NCBI GenBank assembly: GCA_004026145.2
Contig: CP034991.1
Location: 12,234,142 to 12,298,141, forward strand
DNA: 64,000 bases
Source of the DNA: Takifugu bimaculatus
Taxonomy: Eukaryota; Chordata; Actinopteri; Tetraodontiformes; Tetraodontidae
Reading direction: 5' to 3'
A program made the translations under genes and the position numbers. Below, piece after piece: positions 1 through 14,303 of the stretch. Below the pieces are notes generated by a model. That model saw only the letters and a program-made list of their open reading frames with translations, was not told the DNA's origin and searched no databases. Within the stretch, counting starts at the first letter, position 1. Each line of letters opens with the position of its first letter.

Positions 1-407
1 GGGGATTAATCAAAAAAGCAGCATGGATGTCGTAAAAGGAAACAGGAAGATGCTTTGTTCAGCCAGCATTTAACATTGTGAAGGAGAAAAAAAAACAACA
101 AAGGAAGGATTTCGTTGTCGAAATGTTCCGCTTAAATGAAAATCACTAGAAAAGTCTGTCACACCTGAGAATCCAATTAATCTAGATGACTGAATTCTGT
201 TGATAAGAAACTGAAAACTGGATCTTGTCGGAACAACTGTCTCTTCTCAGGTGTTTCTGCAGCACATATAAGAGATAAAAATGCTATGACTGTCTTTTCT
301 CATCCCATTGACTGACTCCTGTGTTATTTGGCAGATCTAATTCAGCTTGATTATTCACAGAGCTTCGTGGTGTTTTTGTGTTGACCCCCCCACAGCCCTG
401 AACTCAC
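1..407 (-). other. arvcf: arvcf intron (left part, cut by window edge)
   Basis: This is sequence downstream of the exon at 408..535. It begins with the strong donor gtgagt. No further arvcf exon and no repeat family is recognisable here. Confidence 0.8.
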
Positions 408-535
408 GGTCCACTGTCCGGCGCTGAGGTTCTGCAAGGCCCCAGCAGCAGCCTCCAGGGTGTTATAGTTCTGGCTCTCCGTCAGCAGAGATAGGTAGAG
501 CCTCACTACTTCCGGTTGATACAACAGCTCAAATC
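408..535 (-). CDS. arvcf: arvcf exon: armadillo repeat 6
   Basis: This exon is 128 nt. The acceptor ccctgcag is followed by GA, completing Gly; the donor is ACC then gtgagttc, phase 0. The product reads GFELLYQPEVVRLYLSLLTE, then SQNYNTLEAAAGALQNLSAG and QWT. This is the first part of the armadillo repeat after the loop and matches human ARVCF closely (SRNFNTLEAAAGALQNLSAG). It is the last exon inside the window; the following one, expected to begin near WATYIRA, is not in 1..407. A run of (CA)n on the plus strand at 551..567 places a UG-rich stretch just upstream of the acceptor. Confidence 0.95.
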
Positions 536-3500
536 CTGCAGGGAAACAGACACAGACACACACACACTGGTCAGACTCAAATGAAAAGACAGACAAGCCA
601 ATTAGGCTCTGCTTTGGAGCAAACAGCAGAATACTTAAGTTTATCTGTGACCATGGGGAGAGCTCTTTGGCAAACGGAAACAGGGAGGAATTTTGGATTA
701 ACAACCTCATGCCTCATAGCTCCTCAAAGCTCCTTGACAAAAGCAAAGAAATTGAAAGTGGCTTGTTTTGCAGTATTGGAGAGAAAATTAGCTTCTGTCT
801 GAGGATGCAACACCTTTCAAAAAGTGTTCAAGCTCTCTGTCCTCGGTCTAAAGTACTGTGAACAGCATCATAAAAGGTCTGGGGGAACGTTTACACATCA
901 CATTTCGACACCGACAGCGAATCTTTACAGCTTCATAACACAAAAAACATCTGACCTAATTTAATTATCAGGTAATAGAGAGCAGAGACAAAGTGAGAGA
1001 TGGAGATCGAATGGAACTGCATCCTAATCTGTGCAGACAAGGAATGAAAAATGGCAAAGCAAACATCTCTTCCACAGTTATCACTCATATGACATTTACT
1101 GAAGAGACGCTGTTTTGAAATCACTTGTTCATCCACACATTTCCTTGAGTGAGTGAATCTTAAAGAGAAAATGGGAACAGCTGACTGGCTAATGAATGCG
1201 CACGTGTCTGTGTGCGCATTGTTAGGGATTTAATGCAAATAGTAATTACAGTCGGTGGGAGTAAGCGTTCACGTGGGCTGAAAAGGTTCCGGAACCTTGG
1301 ATCTATGAAACAAAGCCAGGAGAAGACTGAGATGTTAAGAGACCCAATCAGAACTCTGCGGCTGCTTTGGCAGAGATCTAGAGAAATACCACTTGGTGAG
1401 CAGCTGGACGCCAGCAGCAGCCAGGCTCTTTCTATCCATCTTGGCTCAAATGAAAGAAACCATATAACCGTGTTCTCTAAGGCCAGTATTTTCAAGGTTC
1501 TACTTGAAACCCTCATATTATGTGGGCAGGGATACAGTCTTGCCGGATCTAATTGATGCACAAGGGATGACACGACTCTCGACATATAAAAAGGCTTTTT
1601 GTAATTCAACAGTAACTTCAGAAGGCATCTTTGTCTCACTATTTGTAGATAAGGAAACAGTAAACTGGTGGCAGATTCACGACAAGTAGAGAGCAACAAG
1701 CTCAGACAGTATGTGCCTCCTAATCCATCTCTCACACCCATAATTTGAGCTCAGCCATGGCTGCGTTCCCTAATTGCTAGATTCCCATGTAGCTACAAAG
1801 TGGTTATTGACAATTCAAGACACATTGGTCCACGACCCCTATGGCGTTCGCACCAAACCTCCAGAATGTGCGCGGGAGGGAGTGTCTGGTTGGGCTGTTC
1901 GTGTAAGCGGTGCCTGGGAAGCGCACGACCCTGGCTGTAAGGACGTGTCAAAGCACGAGTCGCATCAACAGACTCTATGGGCTGATGCAGAGAGGTGCAT
2001 CTTCTGAGCCTATTAGGTGCAACCTCAGCAAATAGAGACCATGATTGTAGGACAGACACCTTCATCTCCAAGGCAGGTTCTCTCCAGGGTTAAATCTGTT
2101 AGCACGTTGTTGTCGAGCGTCCTTTTGACTGGGTCCAGTAACCACAGACAAGTGACTTGGATTTAACTTTAAGCAGCGATTACACTATAATATTAAACTT
2201 ACGTCCCACATTGGTTTACACTTTTCTTTTTTGACACCGTGGCGGCTATGATTGATATCCTTTGCAGAATTCCCTGCTGTCAAAACAAAACATCTGCTAG
2301 ACCTTTCCCTCGGTGCCGTTAGAGCGGTTGTAATGTCACCGGGAGCCTGAGGTCCCTCCCACAGCACACGCCAGGTGGAGATCGGCTGGCAACCGCCGAA
2401 TCCTGCAGTTGTTGTTGTCATCAGTCATCCCCAGCTCGCCCTGTGGCCTGCTAGTTGTCAGTTTGGTAGGCAGAATTGCAATTGAGGGTGGGAGATGAGC
2501 TGTCAGCGTAAGGTAACCTTGGCTTTGCTCGGGGCATCCCCCTCTACTCTGCGACAGACTGCAAACATGATGGGATTACGTAAATACGTCTGTGTCCACA
2601 TGCGAGGTGTGGACTGCATGCAAGAGCTCCTCTTCAGTTAGCAGGGCAGCAGTCCAGGATGTAAGCAGCGTCACGTATATGCAGCAAAGGGTTTGGAATT
2701 AAAGGACGGAGCACTTCTCAGCTAAGTAGAAGAAGACTGAAACCAATTTCTACTTGCATTCAGCGGTTTCCATTCACGCTCTATATCAGTTAAATTGCAG
2801 CTGTTGCAGTTTATAGTACTGATGTTCAGCCTGGCACCAAAGCAGCAGGTAGCTGGTTCACATGGGTTTTCACATCTGTGCAGAAATATCCAGGTCTTTC
2901 TTCAGTACTTCAGGTAAAGACTTTTAATGGAAGCAACATAAAAGGTATTAAAAAAAACATGATGTATAGAAATGAGGATGACCTCTTACATCCCACGACA
3001 CAATGCTTATTAACATATTGTTAAAAGGCAACGTATAAGTGAATATATTAGAGCGTGGCTAGCTTTGTTGAGCGGAGTCCAGTGTGACTTTCTCCTCTGT
3101 TCCCTGTGCTGGTGGGAGAAACATCACAAACTAATTTACTGCTGAGCTCAGTTCTGCTTCTTAGCTCCAACACTGAGAGAAGGGAGGGAGAAAGAATGGG
3201 CACCGTCTGCAGCTCTCAGCTCGTCTGCTCTCATCCCTAAATGAGGTGAGAGGAGGAGCAGCAGTTTTATGGTTTCAAAGCAGGACACAACAGTGACAAC
3301 TCCTGCAATCAAGGAGAAGCTCAATTAGTCCCTGTGAACCCAAGTAACCATGTGACGCTCCAGTGCATCAAAACTGGGTTAGAGAAAAGGTGGCGTATAA
3401 GCGTGAGTGACGTTCACCACAGAGCTGGAGCTTTTTCTCCAGCTTCAGTATTGGCAGCAATTAAAGCTGCTCCAAGGCGGCGTGACGGGCTGGTAAATGA

Positions 3501-6500
3501 CGACGGATCACCCAATGGACGGAGTATTAAGGAGTCAAACATGTATGTGGGTGTAATGAAGACTTCTCAGAACCTCTGGCTCAATTTATACCTTCTGCCG
3601 TCTTCTGGGACATGGAGAAGCGGACACAGGACCTCTGCAAAGACAAACACACTTACCTGACATCGATCTTGCTGTAACACACAGGTTTTCTCAGTCCTCC
3701 TCAGAACCATCTCCATTAACTCACTGCTGTTTTCACACAGCATGACAGCACAACTTAAACAAACACTCATTATTTTTTAAACCCATTGTTGAGGATTCAT
3801 GTCATCAATGTCCACTGGGTTCTGTTCCAGTGACAGACTGGTTAGGTGTGGGAGAGGAGGGAGCTTCCTGAGGTTACTCTCAGTATTAGGTAAGAGGGGG
3901 ACATGGATGACTGGCCAAGATAAAAAAAAAAACCAAAAACAAAAATACTCGCCGTTCTGGCCACAGTTTTCATTCCTATGGAACACCAAGGCCATTCCAG
4001 TGGGAAAGCCTCAAGCCATCAAGTCTCCAGTCTCATTCCACATCTGCAACTCATACATATTTAACCGCAGCGGCTTTTTTTTTGAGTACATGCTGGAATA
4101 AAGAGTGAGTGCTACATTGCTAATGAAGACTCCTGCAAAACAGCAGAGGGGTGACAGCCTGAACACCACATAATTAAAGGTAAGCACGCCACCGGGGCAA
4201 CAATGGCCGCGACTCTTTTAACTTCATTAAAACCCATTAGCTGTGTGGCAGTGACAAGCAAACAAAGGAAATTGACGGAGTTCTCAGGAGTATCGGTCAA
4301 GGTCAACAGGTTGGCTTTGAGTGTCTGCAAATGATGACTATTTCAAGCTTCTTGAACACGCAGCAGATGGACGGAGTTTACAGGCGCTGCCAGGATTCCA
4401 GCGTCTGATGGATATTTACATGTGGGTATAATACACACATAAAAATCCATCTTTAAGCACGGCCAGAACACTTATGGAGTCATTTGTTAGATGGTGTATA
4501 GGAGGACATCAAACAGGAGCGCTGATGGCCACAGAGGGTGAAGAACAACTTAGACAAAATAACCATGGCCACTTCCTCCCCCAGCACTCATTTTTGAGGA
4601 TTAAAACATAAAATTATCAAAGGAATCCCAATAAATTACCATTACAGTCCTCATAACATTGCGGGAAGTGCTCGTATCCTTTCTTGAATCCAGCCACCAG
4701 AGCACGTTTTTGCTTTACGTCATCTTCAAAGCGTACATGTTGACATGAGACGACAGCGTTCCTGTAGATTTAGACGTTACGAGCTTTAACGTCAATTCTA
4801 AACTGTAAGTATAACAACCAGCTATTACAGAATGGTTCCTGCCAGAGGGAAGAGACATTTTCAAGCCATTTGCATTATGAATTTGCATTTTAATGTCAGA
4901 TGTGAAAGTAATCAGGCCCAGAGTTGAGCTACACTCTGCTAAATTGATTTTTCTTTTCCATATTTTTGCTGCTGTCGTGTACCTCGGGCTGCAGACATAA
5001 ACGCTCCGACACATCAGTTTAAAGCAGGTTCATCTGACTGAAAACTGGCAGCTGTCTTCAGCCTTTGGGACAGCGTTTGACTGAGAATGCATGTCCCTTC
5101 CTTTCTTCTGATGGTGAAGCCAAAACACAGCATGCTGCCAGGATACAAAAGGCTGTTCACCTCCCGTTCACCCCTTCAGACTGACAGGGTCCAGGAGTCA
5201 TTTTTCCACTCTACCCGATTAGGCCCTGATGCAGATTGGCATCTCTATGGGAATCCCCAGGGCACCACATATTTGCATGCCCACGCTGCGGTTTGGCTGC
5301 GGTGGGTTGGACGCTCACAAAGAGAAGCAGACAGTGGCGGCTGGCTCATCTCTTGGACAGCCACCCATCAGCTTTTGGCCACAAATATGCCCTGTTATTA
5401 TGGGGGTGGTTTGGGAGACCATAGAGAGAAAGAAAGTGAAAAGATACAGAGATATTTAGTCCCACGTGGGATTCCTGAATGATTGTTGTGGCCAAAAAAC
5501 CCCAAATCTGCGGCAGCTTCAATACAATACAAAATGAACAAAAGTGGAACGTTTCAGCGTTTCTGTTGCTCTTTTTTCTTTATTCCTGCTTCATTTTTGC
5601 TCTTTTCTGGCCGATAACTTTCTCACATGTGTTTAGTGACGTGTGGAAATTTAATGCTGTGGTCTGGGAAACACACATGGCATCACCATACATGGTCAGA
5701 CTGCTGGAGACGTTTGAAAAATGTGCAGCATCGTCCCTCATTTGCTTCCTATTTTAGCCCGCTCACTACAGGAATCCAGCAGAGACATCTCAGAGAATGT
5801 GTCCTATCTCTCAATGCGTGGTCCCTCTATTTAGGACGACGGGAGTATTTTCAGCCGTGACATGAGGGTATTTCCTTTTTTCTGAGCTGCTGGGCCAGGG
5901 ACGTCCTGCTGTGAGCTTTTAGACCGGATAGAGTGGACACATCAAATCCAGCAGCAAATCCAAAACAGATTTCCAGTGACTCTGTCTGGCGAGTCCAGCA
6001 GAATTTGTCTATAACCCCTGAACTTTGGACGGGAACATAAAGCCATCTCCCACTCTGGCCGGTCTTAGTTCTTGGTCAATTATGCCCTTCCAAGACACCT
6101 CCAGCCTCTCAGTGGTAACACTACTGTTTTCTCTGCTCCTCAGGCAATAAATATCAGAACATTTGTCAGCTGCAGATGTTATTTCACTCTGGAAGAAACA
6201 CAAATGGACATGATATGTCACTTTTATGAAGAATGACAAAGCCTTCCATGCAGTAGCTCGACAAATGGGTTTCAAAGTTAACACAAGCCGACGCTTCGAC
6301 ACGCAGCAGACATCGTGTCACGCGGAGCGGACTGGCTGTCTGTGCACACTTGGGAAGGATTTTCGCTTCTGTTTGTGCTCTGACAGGGTGCCACTACTAT
6401 GTTTTACCCTCTTAAAATGCAGCTGCTTTCAATCCAAAATGGACAGGAGTTAAAAGGATACTCCATGGTTTGCTGGCCCAACCAAGTGGACTTGGACATG

Positions 6501-8721
6501 AGTCATAATATTTATGAGAGAACAGAAAACTGCACTTAAAGTGTTTTAGAGCTGGGAAGAGGCAGCAAGGCTTCTACTACAGCCTCCTGCTGTTTGTGTT
6601 AACAGCACCCCAGCATCATCATATACAGTATACAAATGGTTTACATAACATGGATTATTTATTCATGAGAAAATACCCATGAAATTTATCAGAAAATACT
6701 TTATATTATCTGGCACAGTTTAAGCAGGAAATTAGGCCCTATTTGTATTTTCCAATTGACTTTTTAAGTTAGTATTTAATGTTCCTTTTTGCTTTGTTGA
6801 CAATATAAAACTGAAAAAATAAGCCGACTCTCTGCCTCTCCCATTTGTGTTTGCTTCCTACAATCAGGCCCTGAAATCTTCTATCATGAGCTTGTGTAAC
6901 AACAGAGTGTTCTCAAGAAGACAAACATTGTTATCTGTTCCTGGTGTTGGATTGCAGTAAATGCTATAATCATCCTCTCGGCAGGAGGACTTGGGGGTGA
7001 CCTGGACAGAAATGACTTCAGGTACTTTGCATTTCTGTTCTATTGCCTGTTATTTGGCTACTTCATACTCTACTAAAACTAGAGGAAATGTCCTCCATGA
7101 CCCGGCTTGAGAAAACTACTAGCGGGCCTTGACAATTAGCTGTGCAGACATGTTGCCAATACATCAGGACGTAAAGGAGATTTTTTTTTTGTGCTTTTTG
7201 TCACATGATTGGTGTCAGACGCCAAATGATGCTGAGGTCAAAATTATCAGCGCGCAGATAGACGGATAGAAGAATAGATGGCAGATAGATTCTAAAGCTA
7301 CAGCTGTAGTAGTGATGGGTATTTAGTCATCAGGAGCTGTAGCAAAGGGTGAAAGTGTTTTGCCGTAGCGTGATCCTCCCAGGACAATAGTTTCCCTGCG
7401 GTATAGCTGTCAGGGCTTTAACACATTTCTTGGATACTCGGTAATGGAGTAACAAATATGCCAGACTGCTGATGGAGAGCAGACAGGGAAGCCTGCCGTT
7501 CTGGCGAGAACTTTTATTTCCTCTCTTTTCACTTAATCAGCCCATATGGCTCTCCTGTTCTCACACTCTGCATCACTTACAAATACAGCACACAACCCAC
7601 AACTGCTCCACCTACTGATGGAGACAATCTAAAAAGATGAAAGTGAAGGTACTAGTGGTTGCTATGGAAACCCTTACTCTCTCTCCCCTAACAAATCTGC
7701 TCATTTGATGTTGCTGTGAGACAGGAGAGCAGGACCAGAGCACAGAAAAGGGACAGATCTCCATACTGCTTTTAATGTTTCTTATTTCCGTGCTATTCTT
7801 CGTCTACTTGTGATCAAGACAGCGGATGGAAATTCCAACAAGCAGCTAAAATAGACTCATTCTCACTCTTACCAGCCAGACCTGCAATTTCATAGCAACG
7901 GGCAAAGACACTGGCCTTCAGGCTGTAGTTAGCGACCCACCTGAGCCCGTACTTCATGCATGTTTGGGCTCAAGCAGCAATTGAGTGCTTGAAAGAGGGG
8001 GAGCGTAAATCAGCTTTAGAGTACATCGTTATGGATGACAGACTGATTTTTTTGTGAGATTCGAGTATGTATCAGCATCACCTTGAGTGCCTGTTGTCTT
8101 TAGTTATGGGAGTCACGTCCGCAGCCAGACATAACCAGCAGCCGAAGCTTCGGCAAGAGGCCGCAGGAGAGGAAGAGATACAGATGAGGTAGAAAAGGGC
8201 TGAACAAGAAAGAGACAGAGATGGAGGCAGACCACAGCGAGGAGGCTTAAGGGATGGTGGACCATGTTTCCTCTTTCCTGTCTGACAGATTCAGCCGCTC
8301 ACCTGAGCCCGCAAAAGCTGAAATACAAGCTTAAGTTGTCAGGATGGCGTTGTGCTTCCTGCTCAAATTCCAATGGTGAGTCGACTCCCGACATGCCACA
8401 GTTACCTGCTACATCTGACAGAGACTTCACAGGAAAATGGTGCAACGTGGGAGGAGGAGGAGGAGGAGGAAGAGAATAATAGGAAAGACAGAAAAGGGAA
8501 GAAAACAACAGACTGTGACCATCAGAGCAATGTATACGGTACGGTAACTGGACAGTAAAGAGTCATCAGAGATGCATGGATGATATCAGAGTCCAGAAGA
8601 AAAACACTAACTAGTGAAACTGCAGCAGAAACTAAATGATGCACTCTGCAGCGGGTGATGAGGGTTTGGAGGTTGGATGTCCAGCCTTTGGAATAAGCCC
8701 AGATAATCCTGTGGACTGCTG

Positions 8722-8746
8722 GTGTGTGTGTGTGTGTGTGTGCGTG
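8722..8746. repeat. (TG)n microsatellite
   Basis: About ten TG units with one TG-to-CG change near the end, inside the 14.7-kb arvcf intron. Confidence 0.9.
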
Positions 8747-9770
8747 GGAGATGGGGCGTTAATAGAGATATGGCAGAGAAGATAGAGGCATTAGGCTGAA
8801 ACAGATGTGGGGTGACGGGGGGAGTGGATGGAAGTCTGGCCTTGCAGTCCAAATCATTCAGAGGTCTGAGGCTTAAATACAGACACGCAAATGTCTGACG
8901 CGGGATTTCTGGTTTCATGCACACAAACCTGGCACTAATACCAGCGTTTGTTAGGTTTTACATTTGTAAAAAAGACATTTTCCAGCTAGAAAGAGGCATT
9001 TTTTTCCCTCCCAGTGGGAAACCGACTTGCAGTGATGCTGAGTATTATCTTAGCCACTGTTGTGACTGAATATGTGCCATGTATAATACAAATCTTGATG
9101 GATGCTGCAACAGTAACCACGGGGGTGAGGCTCTGCACATGATTAACACAGCAGCTGCTTTGACAAGTAATTACAACATTGTTGGGGAAATATAAGCGTT
9201 CCTATTTACATTAATGACCCACACAGACGCAAAGTGTTGCCATGCTAAATATAGGCAGATATCCACTACCAAAACACTGAGAAAATCGCAAAAAGGAAAG
9301 ATTTTCTAATAAGCTGCATGGCATCAGCTGTCAGTCATGTGTCCTTATGAACAGAGAGATGCACATTTTGAAGGCCTCAAAAAGTCCTGTGATTTTTATC
9401 CGAGTAAACTCACCAATAAAAGACAAAGAAGCGGGTGTGTGTTTGTGTGTGTGTCTTGGCTCAAGCCCACGTGTGGAATGTGTGATGATGGCTGCGATGG
9501 CGTACGCTGCTGAAGAGATATCCTGTGTCTAGTTTGATGTCAGCACCCATCTCTCTTTTAAACGCTCCCACTGGTGTTGCTGGGGGAGCAGGATGGTGGA
9601 GAGTGATGGATAGTCTGGATTATGTTTGGCCTTGAAGGATAACAATAACAGCCCCTCCCCCCAGGTCACCCATACACACAAGTGATGTTGTTCATTTTTC
9701 TCAGTCAACACGGATGTATAACATCACCCACGTGGGAGAAGCATCACACAAAAAGAAATGTGTTTTCTTC

Positions 9771-9789
9771 TGTGTGTGTGTGTGTGTGT
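9771..9789. repeat. (TG)n microsatellite, short
   Basis: Nine and a half perfect TG units in the arvcf intron. Confidence 0.9.
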
Positions 9790-10869
9790 AGCCGTGTGCA
9801 AGTATGAATGGCTTAAATTAATCTATCATCAAGTCAAACAAGTTTAAATCCCAAAGACTTGTGGCGATAAACCCAAACAGGCTGGCTGCGGGTGATAAAA
9901 TTGCACAACCAAAGACACTTGAGAGCTCCTCTCTGCTCTTCATCTCTTCCTCTGAAGTCGCTTCAAGCCTCACACACATTTCCTTTTTAAATTTGTAAAA
10001 CACCATCAATAGCCCCATTTTACAAACACCACGCCCTTTCTTCCAGCTGGTTAGGGCCGGTTTTAAAAGGCTCTGATTTCAAGTCCAGACTTTAAACGAT
10101 CCGTCTATCATCCGTACGTGTTTTCATGATTCCAGGCCCTTGTTGTTGCTTCATCCATACTAGTCTGTCCTCCATCCATCAGCTTTTAATAAGATTCAAG
10201 TGTCTCTCTTAGAAAAAGAAGGCTCTGAAGAAAAGCTCCAGTAGGCAGGTAGATTTCCCTGTCCTGCCTTCTCTGTCCTTTGAATTAGCTGTGCCTCCTA
10301 ATTATCACTTTGCTCCTCTTCCCAGGTCACCGCAGACAAAACAATGAGCTTTGGGTGGCTCAGTACAAACTAAGAACTATGTGAGATGAACCCAGTGCTG
10401 CTAATTTAAAGCTTCACTACAGAGAAAGTGCAGGAAATGAGTTGTGCCCCACCTCGATTTCCCTGAAACAGGTGCCTCAGAGTGCACGAAAACACACAGA
10501 GCATAATCTGAAACCTTATTCCGCTAATGACGTGCAGAGCAGCCACTCTCCAGTGTGCTCCTTAAGAGGAGCATTATTATGCAAGCCTCTTTGTGTTTCC
10601 AACAAAACACAAGGCGGTCCCACTCAAGTAAACCTTCGCTCTGCTCATTTGTGCTTTACTCCTCTTCGGCCTGATTATCACCTCTTTTCATCAGCGCCTT
10701 TGTGAAGCGACACCTTTGGACAGGGAGGTGCACGAGGTGCCGAAGGGGGGGCTGCGGCAGATGAAATTTCCACTGCATATTCACAGATTATTTGATTCTT
10801 ACAGAGCAATTCAAGTAAACAGAAGTCGATCAAATGATTCGCGACTTAGGCTGACCAAACTTTTACCAA

Positions 10870-10895
10870 AGTTTGCTGCAACTCTGCAGCAAACT
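10870..10895. repeat. 11-bp perfect inverted repeat
   Basis: The arms agtttgctgca and tgcagcaaact are exact reverse complements around a 4-base loop (actc). It is short enough to be chance in a 64-kb window. Confidence 0.6.
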
Positions 10896-13044
10896 AATTC
10901 AAGTGTTTAGAGAGTAAAATCAACATTAAACATGGCTGCAGACAACCCCCCTACGGTCACAAAGTAGCCCTGTCTGCCTGATGGACTGCAGGTCACCACG
11001 CGTTAAATTTACCAAGTCGCTAACCTAGTTGGCTACCTCGTCTGCCCCCGAATGCACGGTGCTAAAAACAACATCTGTGGGGGCGATTCGGAGCATTAGC
11101 GATGCGTGCAGACTCCTGCGCAGGCAGCTGTACTCACTTCTAAAAAGTTTGGGTGGAAATTTTAGAGGAAAGTGATTATGTTATGTTTCTGTTCCCTCTT
11201 TCTGTTTATATTTGTTTGTCTTGTGTTTAGTGAGAACGTCTACAGAGACACTTGGTCTCTGTTTGCTTTCTGTTTGTTTGCATCTGTGGTGGGTTTACCT
11301 TTGCTTCTTCCCTTAAAGACCTGAAACATAAAACCAAAGAGCCGCCCCCTCTACAGCCCAGCTTCTTTTTCTGTGAGTCGGGGGGTCGATGTCCCTCTGG
11401 ACGTGGTGGCATCCATTACCAGACAGAAATAAAAATAAATAAATTAAGGCGATGCAGCAAAACAAAAGAGAAACGTGACGACCGTGGCCACAGAGAGAAG
11501 GGGAGTCATAAAAGGTGCCAGACAGTCTGGATCCAACCGTGAGGACTGGACACGATGTGCCAAGACAGCGAAGCCGAGGGTGGGAAAAAAAATGTGGGAA
11601 TATCCATGAGCATGATCTCTGTTCTTGTGGCCCTGGGCCCCAGGTGTCTATAGGGTTGCCTTCCTCATATGGATTCTCACCTCCTTATGAAAAGTGATGG
11701 GAAAGAGGGATGAGGATGAGGTCTGAATCGGTAAACAGGCTGTAAGCCAACAAGAATGCAGCAAAGCCGCGAATCGCTGTCCTGGTGTTAAATTCCACAG
11801 GTTGGGAAATGGAGAACTGCCCAAATAAAACTGCTGCTCAGAATTAACTATGAAAGGTGAATTATTCATGATATTCAGCATATAGTCGGGGTATGAAGTG
11901 GTCACTGAACGCGCCAGAAACTTTTCCACCCAGAGGAATCAGACAACGCTGCACACATGCTTTATCTTGCGAAACAGTTCTGCAGCATATTTACGCACCG
12001 ATGTTCACGCTGCCTTTGGGCAAGATGGCTGGTTTCCTGAGCCACAGATATATTACAGGAGGGATTAGAGGACTCATGTCAGGAGCCAGCAAGTGAAATA
12101 ACGTTCCATACGTGACGACAACAACAGCTGAGGCGAAAACAATGAAAACCAAGTTCAGTTTCACTTAATTCAATCGAGCTCCCGACTTTTCAGACTTCAA
12201 GAGACGAAGACGAGTCCGACAGCGAAGCAGTCAGCGTTAGTTATACTACAAACGAACGCCTCCAGTGGGACATATCAAAGAGGGCTTACACAATGCAGCA
12301 CAACAGCCCACAGAACTCGCACCAGCCTTGTTTGGCTATTCGAGACCTCTCCGCAAATTAAATGCTCAGCTTGCGAGACAAAGTAGCGCAGGGCCTCACA
12401 GACAGTCGTCGTCTTGGTAAACACAGCCATTTTCTCAATTGCTCAGCGCGCGTTTGGTGAGGGAAGCACAATAAATCTTGCAGGGATGGAGAGAGCACTG
12501 AAGTGGCAGAGAGCAAAAGAAATGAGAATTAGTAAGTGAAGTGGAAAAATCGAGGAGGCAAGTTCGTGGAAAGCCCTGAAGCTTTTCAAAGGCCCCGCTC
12601 GGTCATATTGTCCTTCCATCGTTAGATATGACGAATTGGCACCATTTAATTCACACGTGATCAATCTCCAAAGGACAAGAAGTTTGACAAAGAGACAAAT
12701 CCTTCACACTGAGAACCAGCTCTCCCAGAAGACCCTGTTCACCTTTCATTTATCTTAGCATAAGAACTGAAAAGTGCTGAGCCAGCAACAAGCACAAGTG
12801 GACAGGACACAGTATTGTGGGATAGAAATGTAGTCGTAGCAAAAATGTGGTCCAGACATGACAAACCGATGTAATCTTGACTAAAGACATTATTGTTCTG
12901 CCTCTGTGAATGTTCTGTCATCCTGATGTCAGTCATCAAGGCGTCTGAGGATTCTGTGTGCTAACGGCTGAGCCCGTATCCAGCGGCGCAGCTCTGAACT
13001 TCTTCTGCTTCTTCCTCAGGTTCACTCATCTGACCTCTACTTTA

Positions 13045-13108
13045 TAATAGACCTTTCTTGCTCTTCTCACAGGTTCTAATAGACCTTTCTTGCTCTTCTC
13101 ACAGGTTC
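13045..13108. repeat. 32-bp tandem duplication
   Basis: Two identical 32-bp units lie directly next to each other (13045..13076 and 13077..13108). Each starts taatagacc and contains cttgctcttctcacag then gttc, which resembles a pyrimidine tract plus AG acceptor on the plus strand. arvcf runs the other way, so no use for it is evident. Perfect identity suggests a recent duplication. Confidence 0.9.
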
Positions 13109-14303
13109 TTGAATTAAATGCATCTTTTCACACAACTTGATTACGCCTGCAACACTCACTTTTCTCTCTGGGTCCGTTTTGAACGGCAGGGGTGAGTAAT
13201 GCACTACCGGGAGCGCCGGACCTCTCTTCCGAGGGCAACCACATAATTCACTTTAACAATTAGGGTGGACGTATACTCAATTCGGAGGACAAATCACACA
13301 ACAATTACAACTGATGGAGTAAATGGCTGGTTTAATGGTTGAGAAGGTCATTAAAGGTGTTCTGAGACAGAGCCTTGATGGCTTTGTTCCATGTTTAGCA
13401 GAATTGCTCAGTCCACCCAAGTAGATAGTTTACAACCCATCCAAGGACATGACCACATCAGCATCATCCACTGTGGAAGCACCTCCTGATGGAATAAACC
13501 ACACTTTTGAGGTCAAGAGTACTCCATGGAGGGGGGAGGGGGCTCTTCCTCTTCCTCTTCACCGGCACAAACAACATTAATCATCGGCCAGTTCCAGGTC
13601 CAGTCTGGTCCCGGTGGTGACCTCCCTCTGATCCATCAGATCAGGATGGGGATACACATGTAATCTTCCGTATCTCCCTTAGCCATCGCCCCAGAATGAG
13701 AGCTGGCTTCTCTATCTCTGTCCTCCACACATGAGGAGGTGCTGCTGGAGGGAGAGGGAGGGCCTGGACCCAAAAACCCAGAGAACTAATGTGCTTTAAC
13801 CATCCGTGGGGGTTTGGTCGAGATTAAAACTGCACCTTACTGTTTATTAGCAAATAAATTCAGATCCCTGTTTATTTCTCTGCAGTCTGGAAGCAAAAAG
13901 GCCCAAAGCACTGCTCACAGGGCGAAACCACATGAATTCCAATTGTGTTGACATCAGGGCCTGTAACAATTATTGCTGTCTTTGGATTCAAAACTCCAGA
14001 GCACCGTTAGCGTGTTGTGTAAAGTAATCTAAGCACAACGAGATCAAAAGTTGCAGCGTGCCAGCTTGGCTTTCAGCCGGCAAAAGCCTTTGAATAGAAA
14101 TATTAATCATCATCCGCGGTGTTCATCCGCTCCCTTTACAAAGCAAGTGTTCAAACAGGGGCAGCATCATCAGCCTTTGAAAAAAGTTGCGAGCAATTGC
14201 AAACTAGCAAAGCCAGATAATGAACTGTCAACAGGAAGTGGAATCGACTGTGAGTGTCTGCGACTGACACTGTGGAAGGCTCAATGGACACTAATAAGAG
14301 GAT

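Noticed and set aside
408..535. Assignment of the gene to ctnnd1 (p120) instead of arvcf
   Set aside because: The diagnostic residues in this and neighbouring exons (FELLYQPEVVRLYLSLLTES, WTTVFKNTSG, DTLDLPKRT) match ARVCF and differ from p120.
1160..1741. Longest open frame in the window, minus strand, 193 codons
   Set aside because: Its translation matches no family I know, is rich in Leu/Ser/Arg as expected of antisense noise, and lies in an intron whose flanking exons already join in phase.
5087..5482. Plus-strand open frame of 131 codons
   Set aside because: Overlapping open frames in three phases and no recognisable motif; taken as chance.
13180..13800. CpG-containing stretch that looked like a possible retroelement
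   Set aside because: No conserved protein wording, terminal repeats or target duplication could be identified.
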